DNA from: Palsa-504 sp963753195 | GTDB lineage: Bacteria; Actinomycetota; Actinomycetes; Streptosporangiales; Streptosporangiaceae | DNA length: 64,000 bases | Direction: 5' to 3' | NCBI GenBank assembly: GCA_963753195.1 | Contig: CAVWBH010000007.1 | Location: forward strand, 310,001 to 374,000 | In this document: piece after piece, positions 1 to 8,107 of the stretch | Numbering within the stretch: the stretch's first letter is position 1 | Layout of the letters: each line of letters starts with the position of its first letter | Position numbers and translations under genes: made by a program | Notes under the pieces: model-generated | Databases searched by the model: none | What the model was told of the DNA's origin: nothing | What the model saw: only the letters and a program-made list of their open reading frames with translations

Positions 1-98
1 CTGCCCTGATTGCGGATGATCTGCCTGGCCTCGTGGCAGGTCAGATGCCGTGGCCCGGTAAGCGAGCGGCCCGGCGACCGGGCGGCTACGCTCGGCTC

Positions 99-647
99 AT
101 GACCACGCCGCCGGAGCTGTCGCTGCCGGAATGGACGGTGCTGACCGTCTTGAGCCAGCAGCCCGCGCACGGCTTCGCGGTCGCGGCGCTCACCGGCCCG
201 CAGGCCGAGCTGGGCCGGGTCTGGCAGATCCCCCGCCCGATCATCTACCGGGCCATCGGCCGGCTGGCCCAGGCCGGGCTGATCACCCCCCAGGGCACCG
301 AACCCGGCCTCGGACCCCAGCGGACCATCTACGCCGCCACCCCGCAGGGCCGCCAGGCCGCGCAGCGTTGGCTGAGCACCCCCGTGCAGCACATCCGCGA
401 CATCCGCTCCCAGCTGCTGCTCAAGCTCGCCCTCCTGGACCGGGCCGGAATCGACCCCACCGACCTGCTCCGGCAGCAACGAGCCATCCTGGAACCGATC
501 GCCGGGGCCATCGAAGCCGGACCGCCCCCGCCCGGGGGCTTCGATGCCACCCTGCAGGCCTGGCGGCGCGCCACCGCCACCGCGGCGCTGGACTTCCTCG
601 ACACCATCACCCCGCACGAACTCCACCCGGCACCACGGCGCGGCTGA
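99..647 (+). CDS. PadR-family transcriptional regulator
   Basis: Winged-helix DNA-binding regulator of the PadR type, 182 residues from the ATG at 99. The N-terminal half has the family pattern: a start LSLPEWTVLTVLSQQPAHGFAV, then RPIIYRAIGRLAQAGLI (recognition helix) and a basic wing before IYAATPQGRQAA. The C-terminal half is a helical dimerisation region (RSQLLLKLALLDRAGID). An in-frame ATG at 33 exists, but its extra 22 residues are arginine-rich and precede the family's normal start, so 99 is preferred. The divergence of PadR ligands means the effector cannot be named. An aldo/keto reductase follows in the same direction 84 bp downstream and may be its target or operon partner (inference). 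Confidence 0.85.
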   Translation: MTTPPELSLPEWTVLTVLSQQPAHGFAVAALTGPQAELGRVWQIPRPIIYRAIGRLAQAGLITPQGTEPGLGPQRTIYAATPQGRQAAQRWLSTPVQHIRDIRSQLLLKLALLDRAGIDPTDLLRQQRAILEPIAGAIEAGPPPPGGFDATLQAWRRATATAALDFLDTITPHELHPAPRRG

Positions 648-719
648 GCCAGCCCGGAAGCTGAGCCAGCCGGAAGCTGGGCCAGCCCTGAACCGGAAGT
701 TGAGCCAGCCCTGAACAGG
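645..719. repeat. degenerate tandem repeat after padR-like gene
   Basis: Four degenerate copies of a unit around tgagccagcc-ggaagc begin at about 645, 662, 678 and 700. The first overlaps the stop codon of the PadR-like gene. The array fills the gap to the aldo/keto reductase. No promoter-like element is obvious in it. It may be slippage-generated spacer DNA. Confidence 0.6.
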
Positions 720-731
720 AACAGCACGCAC

Positions 732-1685
732 ATGCGGAGCACCAGACTCGGCGGTCTGACGGTGTCCGCCCAGGGCCTGGGCTGCGTGGGGATGAGCGAG
801 GAGTATGGTCCCGCGGACTGGGACGAGTCGATCGCCACTATCAACCGCGCGCTGGACCTGGGCGTGACGTTCCTCGATACCGCGGACTCCTACGGCACCG
901 GCCACAACGAGGTCCTGGTCGGCCGGGGGATCGCGCACCGGCGTGCCGAGGTGCAGCTGGCCACCAAGTTCGGCATCGACCGGTCGGCCGGCGAGGCGCG
1001 CCGCATCGTCCGCGGCGAGCGCGACTTCGTCAAGCGGTCCTGCGAGGCCTCCTTGCTCCGGCTCGGCGTCGAGGTGATCGACCTGTACTACCTGCACCGC
1101 CCGCCGCAGACGGCCGAGATCGAGGAGACGGTCGGCGCGATGGCCGAGCTCGTGGCCGAGGGCAAGGTCCGCTACCTGGGCCTGTCCGAGGTCAGCGGCA
1201 CGCTGCTGCGCCGCGCGCATGCGGTGCACCCGATCGCCGCGGTGCAGTCCGAGTACTCGCTGTGGACCCGCGATCCGGAAACCAGCGTGATCGGCGTGAT
1301 GCGCGAGCTCGGCGTCGGCCTGGTGCCGTACGCGCCGCTCGGCCGCGGCTTCCTGACCGGCACCGTTGATGTCAGTGCCCTGGGCCCGGACGACATCCGC
1401 AGCCGCAACCCGCGGTTCACCGGCGCGGCCGCCGCGGCCAACCGGGCCATTGCCGACGCGGTGCGCTCGGTGGCCGGCGCCAGGGGCGTGGCCCCCGCTC
1501 AGGTGGCCCTGGCCTGGGTGTATGCCCAGGAGGAGCGGCTCGGCGTCCCGGTGGTCCCCATCCCGGGCACCAAGCGGATCAGGTGGCTGGAACAGAACGC
1601 CGCCGCCCTGGACGTCGACCTGACCCCCGGCGAGCGGGCCGCTCTTGACCCGCTGGCCAGCCAGGTCACCGGCGCGCGCTACTAA
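732..1685 (+). CDS. aldo/keto reductase
   Basis: NAD(P)H-dependent oxidoreductase of the AKR superfamily, 317 residues, normal length. Catalytic tetrad residues are visible in order: Asp and Tyr in FLDTADSYGTGHNE, Lys in LATKFG, His in LYYLHRPP. The C-terminal cofactor-binding segment reads PIPGTKRIRWLEQN, typical of AKR13-type enzymes that reduce aldehydes and ketones. It starts at ATG 732 after the repeat array and is co-oriented with the PadR-like regulator. The physiological substrate cannot be inferred. A second, distinct aldo/keto reductase lies at 6938-7987 on the other strand. Confidence 0.92.
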   Translation: MRSTRLGGLTVSAQGLGCVGMSEEYGPADWDESIATINRALDLGVTFLDTADSYGTGHNEVLVGRGIAHRRAEVQLATKFGIDRSAGEARRIVRGERDFVKRSCEASLLRLGVEVIDLYYLHRPPQTAEIEETVGAMAELVAEGKVRYLGLSEVSGTLLRRAHAVHPIAAVQSEYSLWTRDPETSVIGVMRELGVGLVPYAPLGRGFLTGTVDVSALGPDDIRSRNPRFTGAAAAANRAIADAVRSVAGARGVAPAQVALAWVYAQEERLGVPVVPIPGTKRIRWLEQNAAALDVDLTPGERAALDPLASQVTGARY

Positions 1686-1803
1686 GGCGGCGCAGACCCT
1701 GGTGGGGCGCATCGCCAGTCTGGCCGGGCGTCAGCCAGAGCTCCGTTCGGTCTGAAATTCCTTCATTTCGGCGGTCAGCAGCCGGTCGGCGGTCTCGGCG
1801 GGT

Positions 1804-2502
1804 CTATCCGACCGGGTGGTGGAGGTCCACCGGGGGCAGGGCCTCGACCTGCCGTTTGGTGAGGCTGAGCTGGATACCGTCGTCGGTCCCGGTCACGGCG
1901 CCGATCGGGATGGCCACTTCCTTACGGCCCCACAGGTGTCCCTCTTGGAGGAGCACGTGGGTCACGTGGTGGCTGTCATGATCGATGACCAGCCCTTGGA
2001 CTTTGCCGATGCGGCCATCGGTGGCATGGACGGGCTCACCGCGGCGCACCTCCACCTCGTCCAACGGGACAGTGTCGTAGGTGACCGTCAGCGGGGCGTA
2101 CGCCATGCCCAGGCCCCCGCCCAGGCCCATGCCTGTGCCGTAGTAGGGCAGCCAGAGCACCTGGTCCGGGTCATAGCCCGGGTGCCCGGGCGTGTGGTCC
2201 GGGTCATAGCCCGGGGACCCGGGCGTGCCGGGCAAGAACTGCGTCTCCTCGGCGGGACCGAGCTGATCGAAGTCCGCCCGGGTGCAGCTGAGCTGGATCT
2301 CGCCCGTCGCGGTGTCGACCCGGTCAACCAGGGCCAGCGGAACGAGCCGGCCGGGCTCATAGCGATGCTTGGGCTCGACCACGAGATGAGTGACCGCACG
2401 CGCGACCGGGTCCACCACCACGCAGGTCACCTTGCCGCAGGCCCCGTCGCTGCAGCTGGTGTCGGCCCCGATCGTGAACGATGTTGTCTCGGCCATGGCC
2501 AC
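1804..2502 (-). CDS. PRC-barrel domain protein (two barrels)
   Basis: A 232-residue soluble protein with two PRC-barrel-like halves: residues about 8-80 (GADTSCSDGACGKVTCVVVD...) and 145-220 (EVRRGEPVHATDGRIGKVQGLVID). They are joined by a Gly/Pro/Tyr-rich linker containing a duplicated PGYDPD motif (PGSPGYDPD, PGHPGYDPD). PRC barrels are small beta-barrels found in photosynthetic reaction centre H subunits, RimM and many actinobacterial stress proteins; they mediate protein contacts. The ATG at 2502 is preceded by an AGGAGG-like sequence on the minus strand. The reverse strand is also open over most of this gene, but that reading has no recognisable domain. Its neighbour upstream is the aquaporin. 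Confidence 0.85.
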   Translation of the reverse strand: MAMAETTSFTIGADTSCSDGACGKVTCVVVDPVARAVTHLVVEPKHRYEPGRLVPLALVDRVDTATGEIQLSCTRADFDQLGPAEETQFLPGTPGSPGYDPDHTPGHPGYDPDQVLWLPYYGTGMGLGGGLGMAYAPLTVTYDTVPLDEVEVRRGEPVHATDGRIGKVQGLVIDHDSHHVTHVLLQEGHLWGRKEVAIPIGAVTGTDDGIQLSLTKRQVEALPPVDLHHPVG

Positions 2503-2550
2503 CCTCCTGGTTCCTAGCGGGCCGTTGTCCCGGCTGGTGCGCGGCGTCGC

Positions 2551-3525
2551 CTACGGGCCGCTCGGCTGGGCATCGGGGTCGGCGATGCCCGGGGGGACGA
2601 CCTTACCTTGATCGATGTCCTGCGACAGTTGCGCCTTGGCGGCCAGGGCCCCCTGGTCCAGCACGCCGGAACCCGCCGCCCGGGAGATGACGTCGCCGCC
2701 CCGGCCGCGCAGCACGTACGCGAAGCCGACGGCGATCAGCGCGCCGGCCACCGGCCCGACCAGATACACCCAGTAACTGGTCCAGTAACCGCTGGCCAGG
2801 GCCGGGCCGAAGGAGCGGGCCGGGTTCATCGAGACGCCGCTGACCGGGGCGGCCCACAGGCCGGCCAGGGCGATGTAGCCGCCGACGCCGAGCGCGGCGA
2901 TGGCGCCGACGTTCTGCGCCGCCGACGCGGTGCCCAAGATCACGCTGACCAGCAGCGCGGTGAGCACGATCTCCATCGCCAGGGCCTGCCAGTTGTTATA
3001 CCCCGGGCCGGGCAGCGTCGCCCCCAGATGCTCGACGTTCCCGAACACCAGGCGCAGGAACAGGCAGGCCAGCGTCGCGCCAGCCAGCTGGATGATGATG
3101 TAGCCGGGAACCCGCTTCCACGGGAAATCGCCGCGCAGCGCGAAGGCCAGCGACACCGCCGGGTTCAGGTGCGCACCGGAGACCGCGCCCATGAACAAGA
3201 TGATCGCCATCACCATCAGGCCCGGCGCGACGACCGCCGGAGCCAGGCCGATCTGCCCCTTGGCGTGCAGCAGGCCGCCTCCCGCGGCGGCCAGGACCAG
3301 GGCGAAGGTGCCCAGCAACTCCGAGAACAGTCGCCGCCACTCCAGGTGCGGGTCATCGAAGTCCGCACGGTCCCCGAACTCGAGCGTGAGCAGGTTGTGG
3401 GTGCGCGCGGAAGCCGACCCGAGCGTCCCCGGGTCGACTGGCCGGGGCGCTGCGCCGTCGGCACCCGGCGCGGCCCGGCCCGCCGCCGGGCGTTCAGCCT
3501 GGTTCACCGGCACGTTGTCCGACAT
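2551..3525 (-). CDS. aquaporin / MIP-family channel
   Basis: Six-TM major intrinsic protein channel for water or small neutral solutes, 324 residues from ATG 3525. The two half-helix pore motifs are intact: HLNPAVS (NPA at residues 121-123) and MNPARSFGPA (NPA at 234-236). The ARSFGPAL context fits water-selective AqpZ-like proteins better than glycerol facilitators. A long disordered, Ala/Pro-rich N-terminus of about 65 residues is unusual. An upstream in-frame ATG at 3612 also has a good ribosome site, but a DosR-like box at 3640-3653 would then lie only 28 bp before the start. ATG 3525, preceded by AAGGATCGGGGC, leaves room for a promoter and leader, so it is preferred. Confidence 0.9.
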   Translation of the reverse strand: MSDNVPVNQAERPAAGRAAPGADGAAPRPVDPGTLGSASARTHNLLTLEFGDRADFDDPHLEWRRLFSELLGTFALVLAAAGGGLLHAKGQIGLAPAVVAPGLMVMAIILFMGAVSGAHLNPAVSLAFALRGDFPWKRVPGYIIIQLAGATLACLFLRLVFGNVEHLGATLPGPGYNNWQALAMEIVLTALLVSVILGTASAAQNVGAIAALGVGGYIALAGLWAAPVSGVSMNPARSFGPALASGYWTSYWVYLVGPVAGALIAVGFAYVLRGRGGDVISRAAGSGVLDQGALAAKAQLSQDIDQGKVVPPGIADPDAQPSGP

Positions 3526-3639
3526 GCCCCGATCCTTCCCGTCCGCGGCACCGAAGAGGCTTCGCGCTGACGGCCGCAGGCCCCGGTCCGGGTTATCTTC
3601 CTGATTCCTCATGTTCTTCCTGGTGAGCCCGGCAGGCTA

Positions 3640-3653
3640 GGGACTAACGTCCC
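3640..3653. promoter_or_regulatory. DosR/DevR-like box upstream of aquaporin
   Basis: GGGACTAACGTCCC is a palindrome with 5-bp half-sites GGGAC/GTCCC and a 4-bp spacer. This is the core of the published mycobacterial DosR/DevR dormancy-regulon consensus (TTSGGGACTWWAGTCCCSAA). It lies 115 bp before the preferred aquaporin start. That an orthologous response regulator binds here is inference; no such regulator gene is in this window. Confidence 0.65.
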
Positions 3654-3700
3654 CGGCCAGGAGCAGGCTCGGCCAAGCTGGCGATTTGCCCCGAATAGCG

Positions 3701-3714
3701 GGGACCTTTGGCCC
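3701..3714. promoter_or_regulatory. DosR/DevR-like box upstream of DUF7144-type gene
   Basis: GGGACCTTTGGCCC has half-sites GGGAC/GGCCC with a 4-bp spacer and matches the DosR core except at one spacer and one half-site position. It lies 146 bp before the ATG at 3860, and it is identical over 14 bp to the box at 4420-4433. Confidence 0.6.
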
Positions 3715-3859
3715 TGAAAGCGCACGTCACGGCGGGTCGATGGTGAGAGTTAGGCCATGGGCCCCGGTTCGGTGCCTGCCTCTTTGCTCGCCTGGCGGCG
3801 CGGAGAGAGGTCGGGCACAGGCGGCATGGGGCCCGGCGATTCTCGCATAGGAGGTCACC

Positions 3860-4294
3860 ATGACTTCAGCAACACTGAGACGGGACAGCGGCGCAGGCGG
3901 CCGCCATGCGGTCGGCCAGGGCTTCGGGATGGTCGTGTTCGCGTCTGTCTTGATGCTCATCATCGGCTTCTTCAACATGCTGTTCGGCATCTCCGCGATC
4001 GCCAACTCGCACGTCTTCGTGGCCAACGCGCATTACGTGGTCGGCGACCTGCGGGCCTGGGGGTGGGCCACCCTGATCATCGCCGTGCTGCAGCTCATCG
4101 CGGCGGGCGGTGTCCTGATGGGCAACCAGCTGGCCCGCTGGTTCGCGGTGGCCGTGATCGGGATCAGCGCCATCGAGATGATGTTCTTCCTGCCGGCTTA
4201 CCCGTTCTGGGCGCTGGTCATCATCGCCGCGGACGTCGTGGCGTTGTGGGGGCTGTGCGTGTACGGCAGCCGGGAGAACCTGGACGCCGTCTAG
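3860..4294 (+). CDS. DUF7144-type four-TM membrane protein
   Basis: A 144-residue integral membrane protein with four predicted helices: about 24-45 (GMVVFASVLMLIIGFFNMLFGI), 67-88, 92-110 and 113-135. The pattern, including the loop SHVFVANAHYVVGDLRAWGW before helix 2, matches the actinobacterial DUF7144 family, whose function is unknown. The start is clear: ATG 3860 follows a near-perfect ribosome site (AGGAGGTCACC). A DosR-like palindrome sits upstream at 3701, and the next gene (STAS) has an identical box, which suggests co-regulation under low oxygen or redox stress (inference). Confidence 0.82.
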   Translation: MTSATLRRDSGAGGRHAVGQGFGMVVFASVLMLIIGFFNMLFGISAIANSHVFVANAHYVVGDLRAWGWATLIIAVLQLIAAGGVLMGNQLARWFAVAVIGISAIEMMFFLPAYPFWALVIIAADVVALWGLCVYGSRENLDAV

Positions 4295-4419
4295 GCGCCG
4301 CGCTCGGGGAGGAATCGGGAGGCCCGGGCAGGCCGGCGAGCAGTGACGGAACCTGTTCCATCACCCGCCGGACTCGCGCCGGGCTTTCCCCGGGCAGCCA
4401 CTTGGCCCCCGGCCAGGCC

Positions 4420-4433
4420 GGGACCTTTGGCCC
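4420..4433. promoter_or_regulatory. DosR/DevR-like box upstream of STAS gene
   Basis: A second exact copy of GGGACCTTTGGCCC, 70 bp before the ATG at 4504. Its identity to the box at 3701 and its position in front of another short gene argue against chance. Confidence 0.62.
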
Positions 4434-4503
4434 TAACCACCCAGGCGGGCCGCCTGCGACCGTAGGCGTAACGCAGCAACGGACAGCGGCATAGGACAGG
4501 ACA

Positions 4504-4869
4504 ATGAGCCCAGGTGGGGACCAGGCAATTGGCGATGGCATGGCCGCGGTCGAGATCCTGCGCATGCCAGCGGAGCTGGATCTCACCACGAGCGAGGGTG
4601 CGGTCAAGCAGGGCTACGCCGCCATCGCCCGTTCGGCCCGGCTGCTGCTGCTCGACCTGACCGGCGTGTTGTTCTGCGACGCCCGCGGGCTCAGCGCCTT
4701 CGTCCGGATCGCCAACCGGGCCGATGCGGCCGGATGCCGTTTCGGCCTCATCGCGCCGCGGCCACCGGTGGCGAAGATGCTGCGGATCAGCGGCCTGAAC
4801 AGGCGGATGCCGGTGTTCGCCACCGTAGACAAGGCCCGGGCACTGCTCACCGCGCCAGTGGCGGCCTAA
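4504..4869 (+). CDS. STAS-domain protein (anti-sigma factor antagonist-like)
   Basis: A 121-residue single STAS domain: strand EILRMPAELDL, then LLLLDLTGVLFCDARGLSAFVRIANRA and the C-terminal RMPVFATVDKARALL. Classical anti-anti-sigma factors carry a phosphorylatable Ser/Thr in a DSSGL-type loop. Here the loop reads CDARGL, so the usual acceptor is absent. It may bind an anti-sigma kinase constitutively, or serve a different sensor role (inference). ATG 4504 has AGGACAGGACA upstream. Its promoter region carries a DosR-like box. The 3' end overlaps by 4 bp the end of the convergent small membrane gene. Confidence 0.85.
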   Translation: MSPGGDQAIGDGMAAVEILRMPAELDLTTSEGAVKQGYAAIARSARLLLLDLTGVLFCDARGLSAFVRIANRADAAGCRFGLIAPRPPVAKMLRISGLNRRMPVFATVDKARALLTAPVAA

Positions 4870-5060
4870 CGCATCGACCGGGAGACGCGATAGGCCAGCA
4901 CACCGTTGGCTACCGCGCCCGCGAGGGTCAGCAGCGCCCAGCCCCAGTAGCCATCGGCCAGCAGGATGCCGGTCAGGCCGAGCAGCCAGGCCGTGACGAG
5001 CACACGGATGATTATCACGCTGCGCGGATGCCTGCGGTTGAACCCCGGGCCCAGGTTCAT
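4866..5060 (-). CDS. small two-TM membrane protein
   Basis: A 64-residue protein from ATG 5060, preceded on its strand by AGAGGAGACCGTC, an excellent ribosome site. After a basic N-terminus (NRRHPRS) there are two hydrophobic stretches, roughly 17-36 (IIIRVLVTAWLLGLTGILLA) and 39-56, ending RVSRSMR. A longer open frame continues upstream, but that part only shadows the acyl-CoA dehydrogenase gene. No family is recognised. It is convergent with the STAS gene and downstream of the dehydrogenase. Confidence 0.65.
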   Translation of the reverse strand: MNLGPGFNRRHPRSVIIIRVLVTAWLLGLTGILLADGYWGWALLTLAGAVANGVLAYRVSRSMR

Positions 5061-5130
5061 GACGGTCTCCTCTGGCCCCAGGATACGCACGATGGCCGCT
5101 ATCCTGCTCAGCTGAGCGGGCAGCCCTGCC

Positions 5131-6387
5131 TCAGCCTCGCTGGCGTCGGCTGGCCAGCACTTCGCTGAACGGCACGCCTCGATCGGGGGTGGCCTCTCTG
5201 GGCAGGCCCAGGACGCGCTCGCTGATGCCGTTGCGCTGCATTTCCTGGCTGCCGCCGCCGACCGTACTGATGCGGGCCCCCAGCCAGCGCTGGCCGGAAG
5301 CGCCCGCGAGGTCATCGGCGCCGTGCATGACCCCCTGGGTGCCCGCGACCTCCATCGCGATCTCCCTGAGGCGATAGCCGGTCAGGCCGGCCATCAGCCG
5401 CAGGATCGAGGCCGCTGACTCCGGCACACGGCCCGTTCGGAGCTGGGCGTTGATCCGGCTGATGGTCGGCTCGCGCAGCGTCTGGAGGATCACCGCCTCG
5501 CCGATGAGCTGCCGGGTGTAGCTGTCGTCGTTGCGGCCGACCGCCTTGGCCAGGGCGGCGAGCTCGCCCACGGCGTCCCCGGCCGCCTCGTCGCGGCCGC
5601 TGGCGGCGTGATCGTTCAGGCTGTTCCCGCCGATCATGTTCCGCTCGTGGAACAGCAGCTTGGAGGCCACCCGCCAGCCGTCGTTCTCCCCGCCGATCAG
5701 CTGGCTCGGGTCCAGCTGGACATCGTCGAAGAAGTCCTGGCAGAAGTGCGAGCCGCCGGTCACCAGCTTGATCGGGGTCACGGTCACGCCCCGGCTGCGG
5801 ATCGGCATCATGAACATCGACAGCCCGCCGTGCTTGGGCACATCCACGTTGGTCCGGGCCAGCACCATGCAGTAGTCGGAGAAGTGCGCGCCGGTGCTCC
5901 AGATCTTCGAGCCGTTCAGCCGGAACACCTCGCCGTCCCGCTCGGCCCTGGTCAGCAGGCCGGCCAGGTCAGATCCGCCGCTCGGCTCAGACAGGAACTG
6001 CACCCACAGCTCCCGGCCGGACAGCATCGCGGGCAGGTGCCGCGCCTTCTGCTCGTCGGTGCCGAAATCCAGCATCGTCGGGCCGAGGATCCCGTGCGTG
6101 ACGGTGAACGTCAGGGGCACCCGGTAGCCGGCCGTGGCCTGGTGCCAGGCCAGCTGGTGCTCGCGGGTCAGGCCCTGGCCGCCGTACTCGGCCGGGTAGC
6201 GGATCCCGGCGAAACCCGCCTCGAAGATCGCCTTCTGCAGTTCCCGGTCCTCGGCGACGATACGGAGTTCCTCCTCGTCGCCCACCTCCATGGCCACCTG
6301 GCCGTCGGCACGGGGCAGGTTGCTGGCGGCCCAGGCCCGCGCGCGGTCGCGGAAGGCTTCAGGGCTTTCTTGCTGGCTCACGGGCAC
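5131..6387 (-). CDS. acyl-CoA dehydrogenase
   Basis: FAD-dependent acyl-CoA dehydrogenase of 418 residues (family usually 380-420). Visible landmarks are the N-terminal helical domain (GFAGIRYPAEYGGQGLTREHQL), the FAD/substrate beta-domain signature (LSEPSGGSDLAGLLTRAERDGEVFRLNGSKIWSTGAH) and the C-terminal signature ISTVGGGSQEMQRNGISERVLGLPRE. It would introduce the alpha,beta double bond in an acyl-CoA, passing electrons to ETF. Start ATG 6387 follows GGGAGTGCC on the minus strand. No adjacent beta-oxidation genes give the substrate; the broken acyl-CoA synthetase at 14979 and the CoA cluster at 60 kb are distant. Confidence 0.93.
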   Translation of the reverse strand: MPVSQQESPEAFRDRARAWAASNLPRADGQVAMEVGDEEELRIVAEDRELQKAIFEAGFAGIRYPAEYGGQGLTREHQLAWHQATAGYRVPLTFTVTHGILGPTMLDFGTDEQKARHLPAMLSGRELWVQFLSEPSGGSDLAGLLTRAERDGEVFRLNGSKIWSTGAHFSDYCMVLARTNVDVPKHGGLSMFMMPIRSRGVTVTPIKLVTGGSHFCQDFFDDVQLDPSQLIGGENDGWRVASKLLFHERNMIGGNSLNDHAASGRDEAAGDAVGELAALAKAVGRNDDSYTRQLIGEAVILQTLREPTISRINAQLRTGRVPESAASILRLMAGLTGYRLREIAMEVAGTQGVMHGADDLAGASGQRWLGARISTVGGGSQEMQRNGISERVLGLPREATPDRGVPFSEVLASRRQRG

Positions 6388-6453
6388 TCCCTCGCACGCT
6401 AATCAGCCGCAACAGGCGCACCTTTTGTGATGCGCCTCGACCCGTGCAGAAAC

Positions 6454-6867
6454 TCATTTACCGTGGCGCACCGGAGGCACAGACGCGTAGCCCACGCGGT
6501 AAAGGACCCTGCCTGACCATTTCATCCCTTTATTGCGGATGCTCAATGAATGGTCCAATGAAGGGGTCTTAGCACGGTCTACACCCTGGCCGGTGATCGC
6601 ACAACCCTCGGCCGGGGCATGGGCTGCGACCAGGCCTGTGTTATGCGAGTTCGGGCCGTGTTGTGCGAGTTCGGGCTGCGTCGTGTAGGCCGCCAGCATC
6701 TCGTGCTCGGGCGGTCCGGCGCCGCGGTTCTGCCAGAAGTGATCCGCCACGGTGATCCGGGTGATGCCCGTTGCTTCGGCGTTCCGCGCGTGCCGGGCCA
6801 GGGCCGGGCCCAGGGCGGGCGCGCCCCCGGTCCGGGTGAAGTCGGCGATGTGCAGGCCCAGCTCCAT
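6454..6867 (-). pseudogene. truncated LLM-class flavin oxidoreductase (5' remnant)
   Basis: The first 63 codons from ATG 6867 (ribosome site GGGAGAGAC) read as the start of a luciferase-like monooxygenase: MELGLHIADFTRTGG, ARNAEATGITRITVADHFWQ and GPPEHEMLAAYTT. F420- or FMN-dependent members are about 280-320 residues. After AYTT the homology stops exactly at a 20-bp tandem duplication (6638-6677), and the frame runs on with unrelated sequence to 6454. The catalytic barrel is therefore missing and the product is unlikely to be active. Confidence 0.7.
6638..6677. repeat. 20-bp tandem duplication at gene break
   Basis: Two adjacent 20-bp units, gtgttatgcgagttcgggcc and gtgttgtgcgagttcgggct, match at 18 of 20 positions. 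The pair lies exactly where the luciferase-like reading frame loses homology, so it probably marks the deletion or rearrangement junction. Confidence 0.7.
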
Positions 6868-6937
6868 GTCTCTCCCGCTTCACACCCCTTACGCTTCACG
6901 CCCCTCACGCTTCACGCGACGGACAGGCGGGGAACTG

Positions 6938-7987
6938 CTAGCTGGCGGCGCGGCGGGCGAGCGTGCGGCGGCGGGCGGCGGGGTCGGAGAGCACGGTGGG
7001 CTGGAAGCCCGCGTCGGAGGGGTTGAGGTTCACGCCGGGCGGGACGATCTGGTCGATCCGGTCCAGGATGTCGTCCTCGAGCATGACATCCGCGCCGGCC
7101 AGGATGTCGGTGAGCTGGTCCATGGTGCGCGGGCCGATGATGGCCGCGGTCACCGCCGGGTGGGCCACCACGAAGGCCAGCGCCATGTGAGTCAGCGAGC
7201 AGCCCGCATCAGCGGCGATCTTGATCAGCTCCTCCACCGCGTCCAGCTTGGCCTGGTTCCCGGGCAGCGCCTGATCGAAGCGCTCCGGCAGCCGCCGGGC
7301 CCGCTCCCTGGTCATGTCCACGCCGGTGTCCTTGCGGATCCGCCCGGTCAACCACCCGGCCGCCAGCGGGCTCCACGGGATGACACCCATGCCGTACTTC
7401 TCGCAGGTCGGCAGCACCGAGGCCTCGACGCCGCGGACGAAGATCGAATACGGCGGCTGCTCGGTCCGGAACCGGACGTAACCCCGCTTCTCCGCGACCC
7501 ACTGGGCCTCGACGATCTGCTCAGCCGGGAACGTGGAAGAGCCGATGGCCCGGACCTTGCCCGAGTGCACCAGATCCGACAGCGCGGACAAGGTCTCCTC
7601 GATGTCGGTGTGCTGATCCGGCCGGTGGATCTGATACAGGTCGATGTAGTCCGTCTGCAGGCGGCGCAGGCTGTCCTCCACCTCCCGGACAAGCCACCGC
7701 CGCGAGTTGCCCTTCATGTTGATGTCCCGGCCCATCGCCCCGTGCGCCTTGGTGGCCAGCACCACATCATCCCGGCGCCCCCGCAGCGCCTGCCCGACGA
7801 TCTCCTCCGACTCCCCCGCCGAATACACATCCGCGGTGTCAATGAAATTGATGCCCGCATCCAGGGCAGTGTGAATGATCCGGACGCAATCCTCATGATC
7901 GGGATTACCCCGGGCGCCGAACATCATCGCGCCCAGGCAGTAGGCGCTCACCCTCATCCCGGTCCCGCCCAGCGTCCGCATCCGCAT
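6938..7987 (-). CDS. aldo/keto reductase
   Basis: AKR-superfamily oxidoreductase, 349 residues from ATG 7987. Catalytic elements in order are FIDTADVYSAGESE (Asp, Tyr), LATKAHG (Lys) and LYQIHRPD (His); the cofactor-binding end reads IIGPRTMDQLTDIL. It resembles the YajO/Tas-like AKR12 group. An upstream in-frame start exists, but its 40 extra residues are basic and low in complexity, while MRMRTLGGTGMRVSAYCLGAMMFG is the normal family N-terminus and has AAGG before it. It is clearly different in sequence from the reductase at 732-1685, so this is not a recent duplication. Confidence 0.92.
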   Translation of the reverse strand: MRMRTLGGTGMRVSAYCLGAMMFGARGNPDHEDCVRIIHTALDAGINFIDTADVYSAGESEEIVGQALRGRRDDVVLATKAHGAMGRDINMKGNSRRWLVREVEDSLRRLQTDYIDLYQIHRPDQHTDIEETLSALSDLVHSGKVRAIGSSTFPAEQIVEAQWVAEKRGYVRFRTEQPPYSIFVRGVEASVLPTCEKYGMGVIPWSPLAAGWLTGRIRKDTGVDMTRERARRLPERFDQALPGNQAKLDAVEELIKIAADAGCSLTHMALAFVVAHPAVTAAIIGPRTMDQLTDILAGADVMLEDDILDRIDQIVPPGVNLNPSDAGFQPTVLSDPAARRRTLARRAAS

Positions 7988-8107
7988 CCTTGGCCACCCT
8001 TTCTGTTGCGCCGATTCTGTCGCGCCGTTCGGTCGGTTCTCAGGAGTCTGTCTTGATGGCGGGCGCCGGTGACGTGGCCGGCCAGGGGGCTGGCGCGGCG
8101 GCCGCAC

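Noticed and set aside
1816..2517. Long plus-strand frame opposite the PRC-barrel gene
   Set aside because: It mirrors the codon-position bias of the real minus-strand gene, is rich in Arg/Gly/His and shows no domain.
2519..2531. GGGCCGTTGTCCC before the PRC-barrel gene as a fourth DosR-like box
   Set aside because: The spacer is 3 bp instead of 4 and the half-sites do not align with the consensus in register, so it is too weak to call.
2608..3570. A 320-codon plus-strand frame opposite the aquaporin
   Set aside because: The minus strand has both NPA motifs and six helices; the plus reading is Arg/Gln-rich without similarity.
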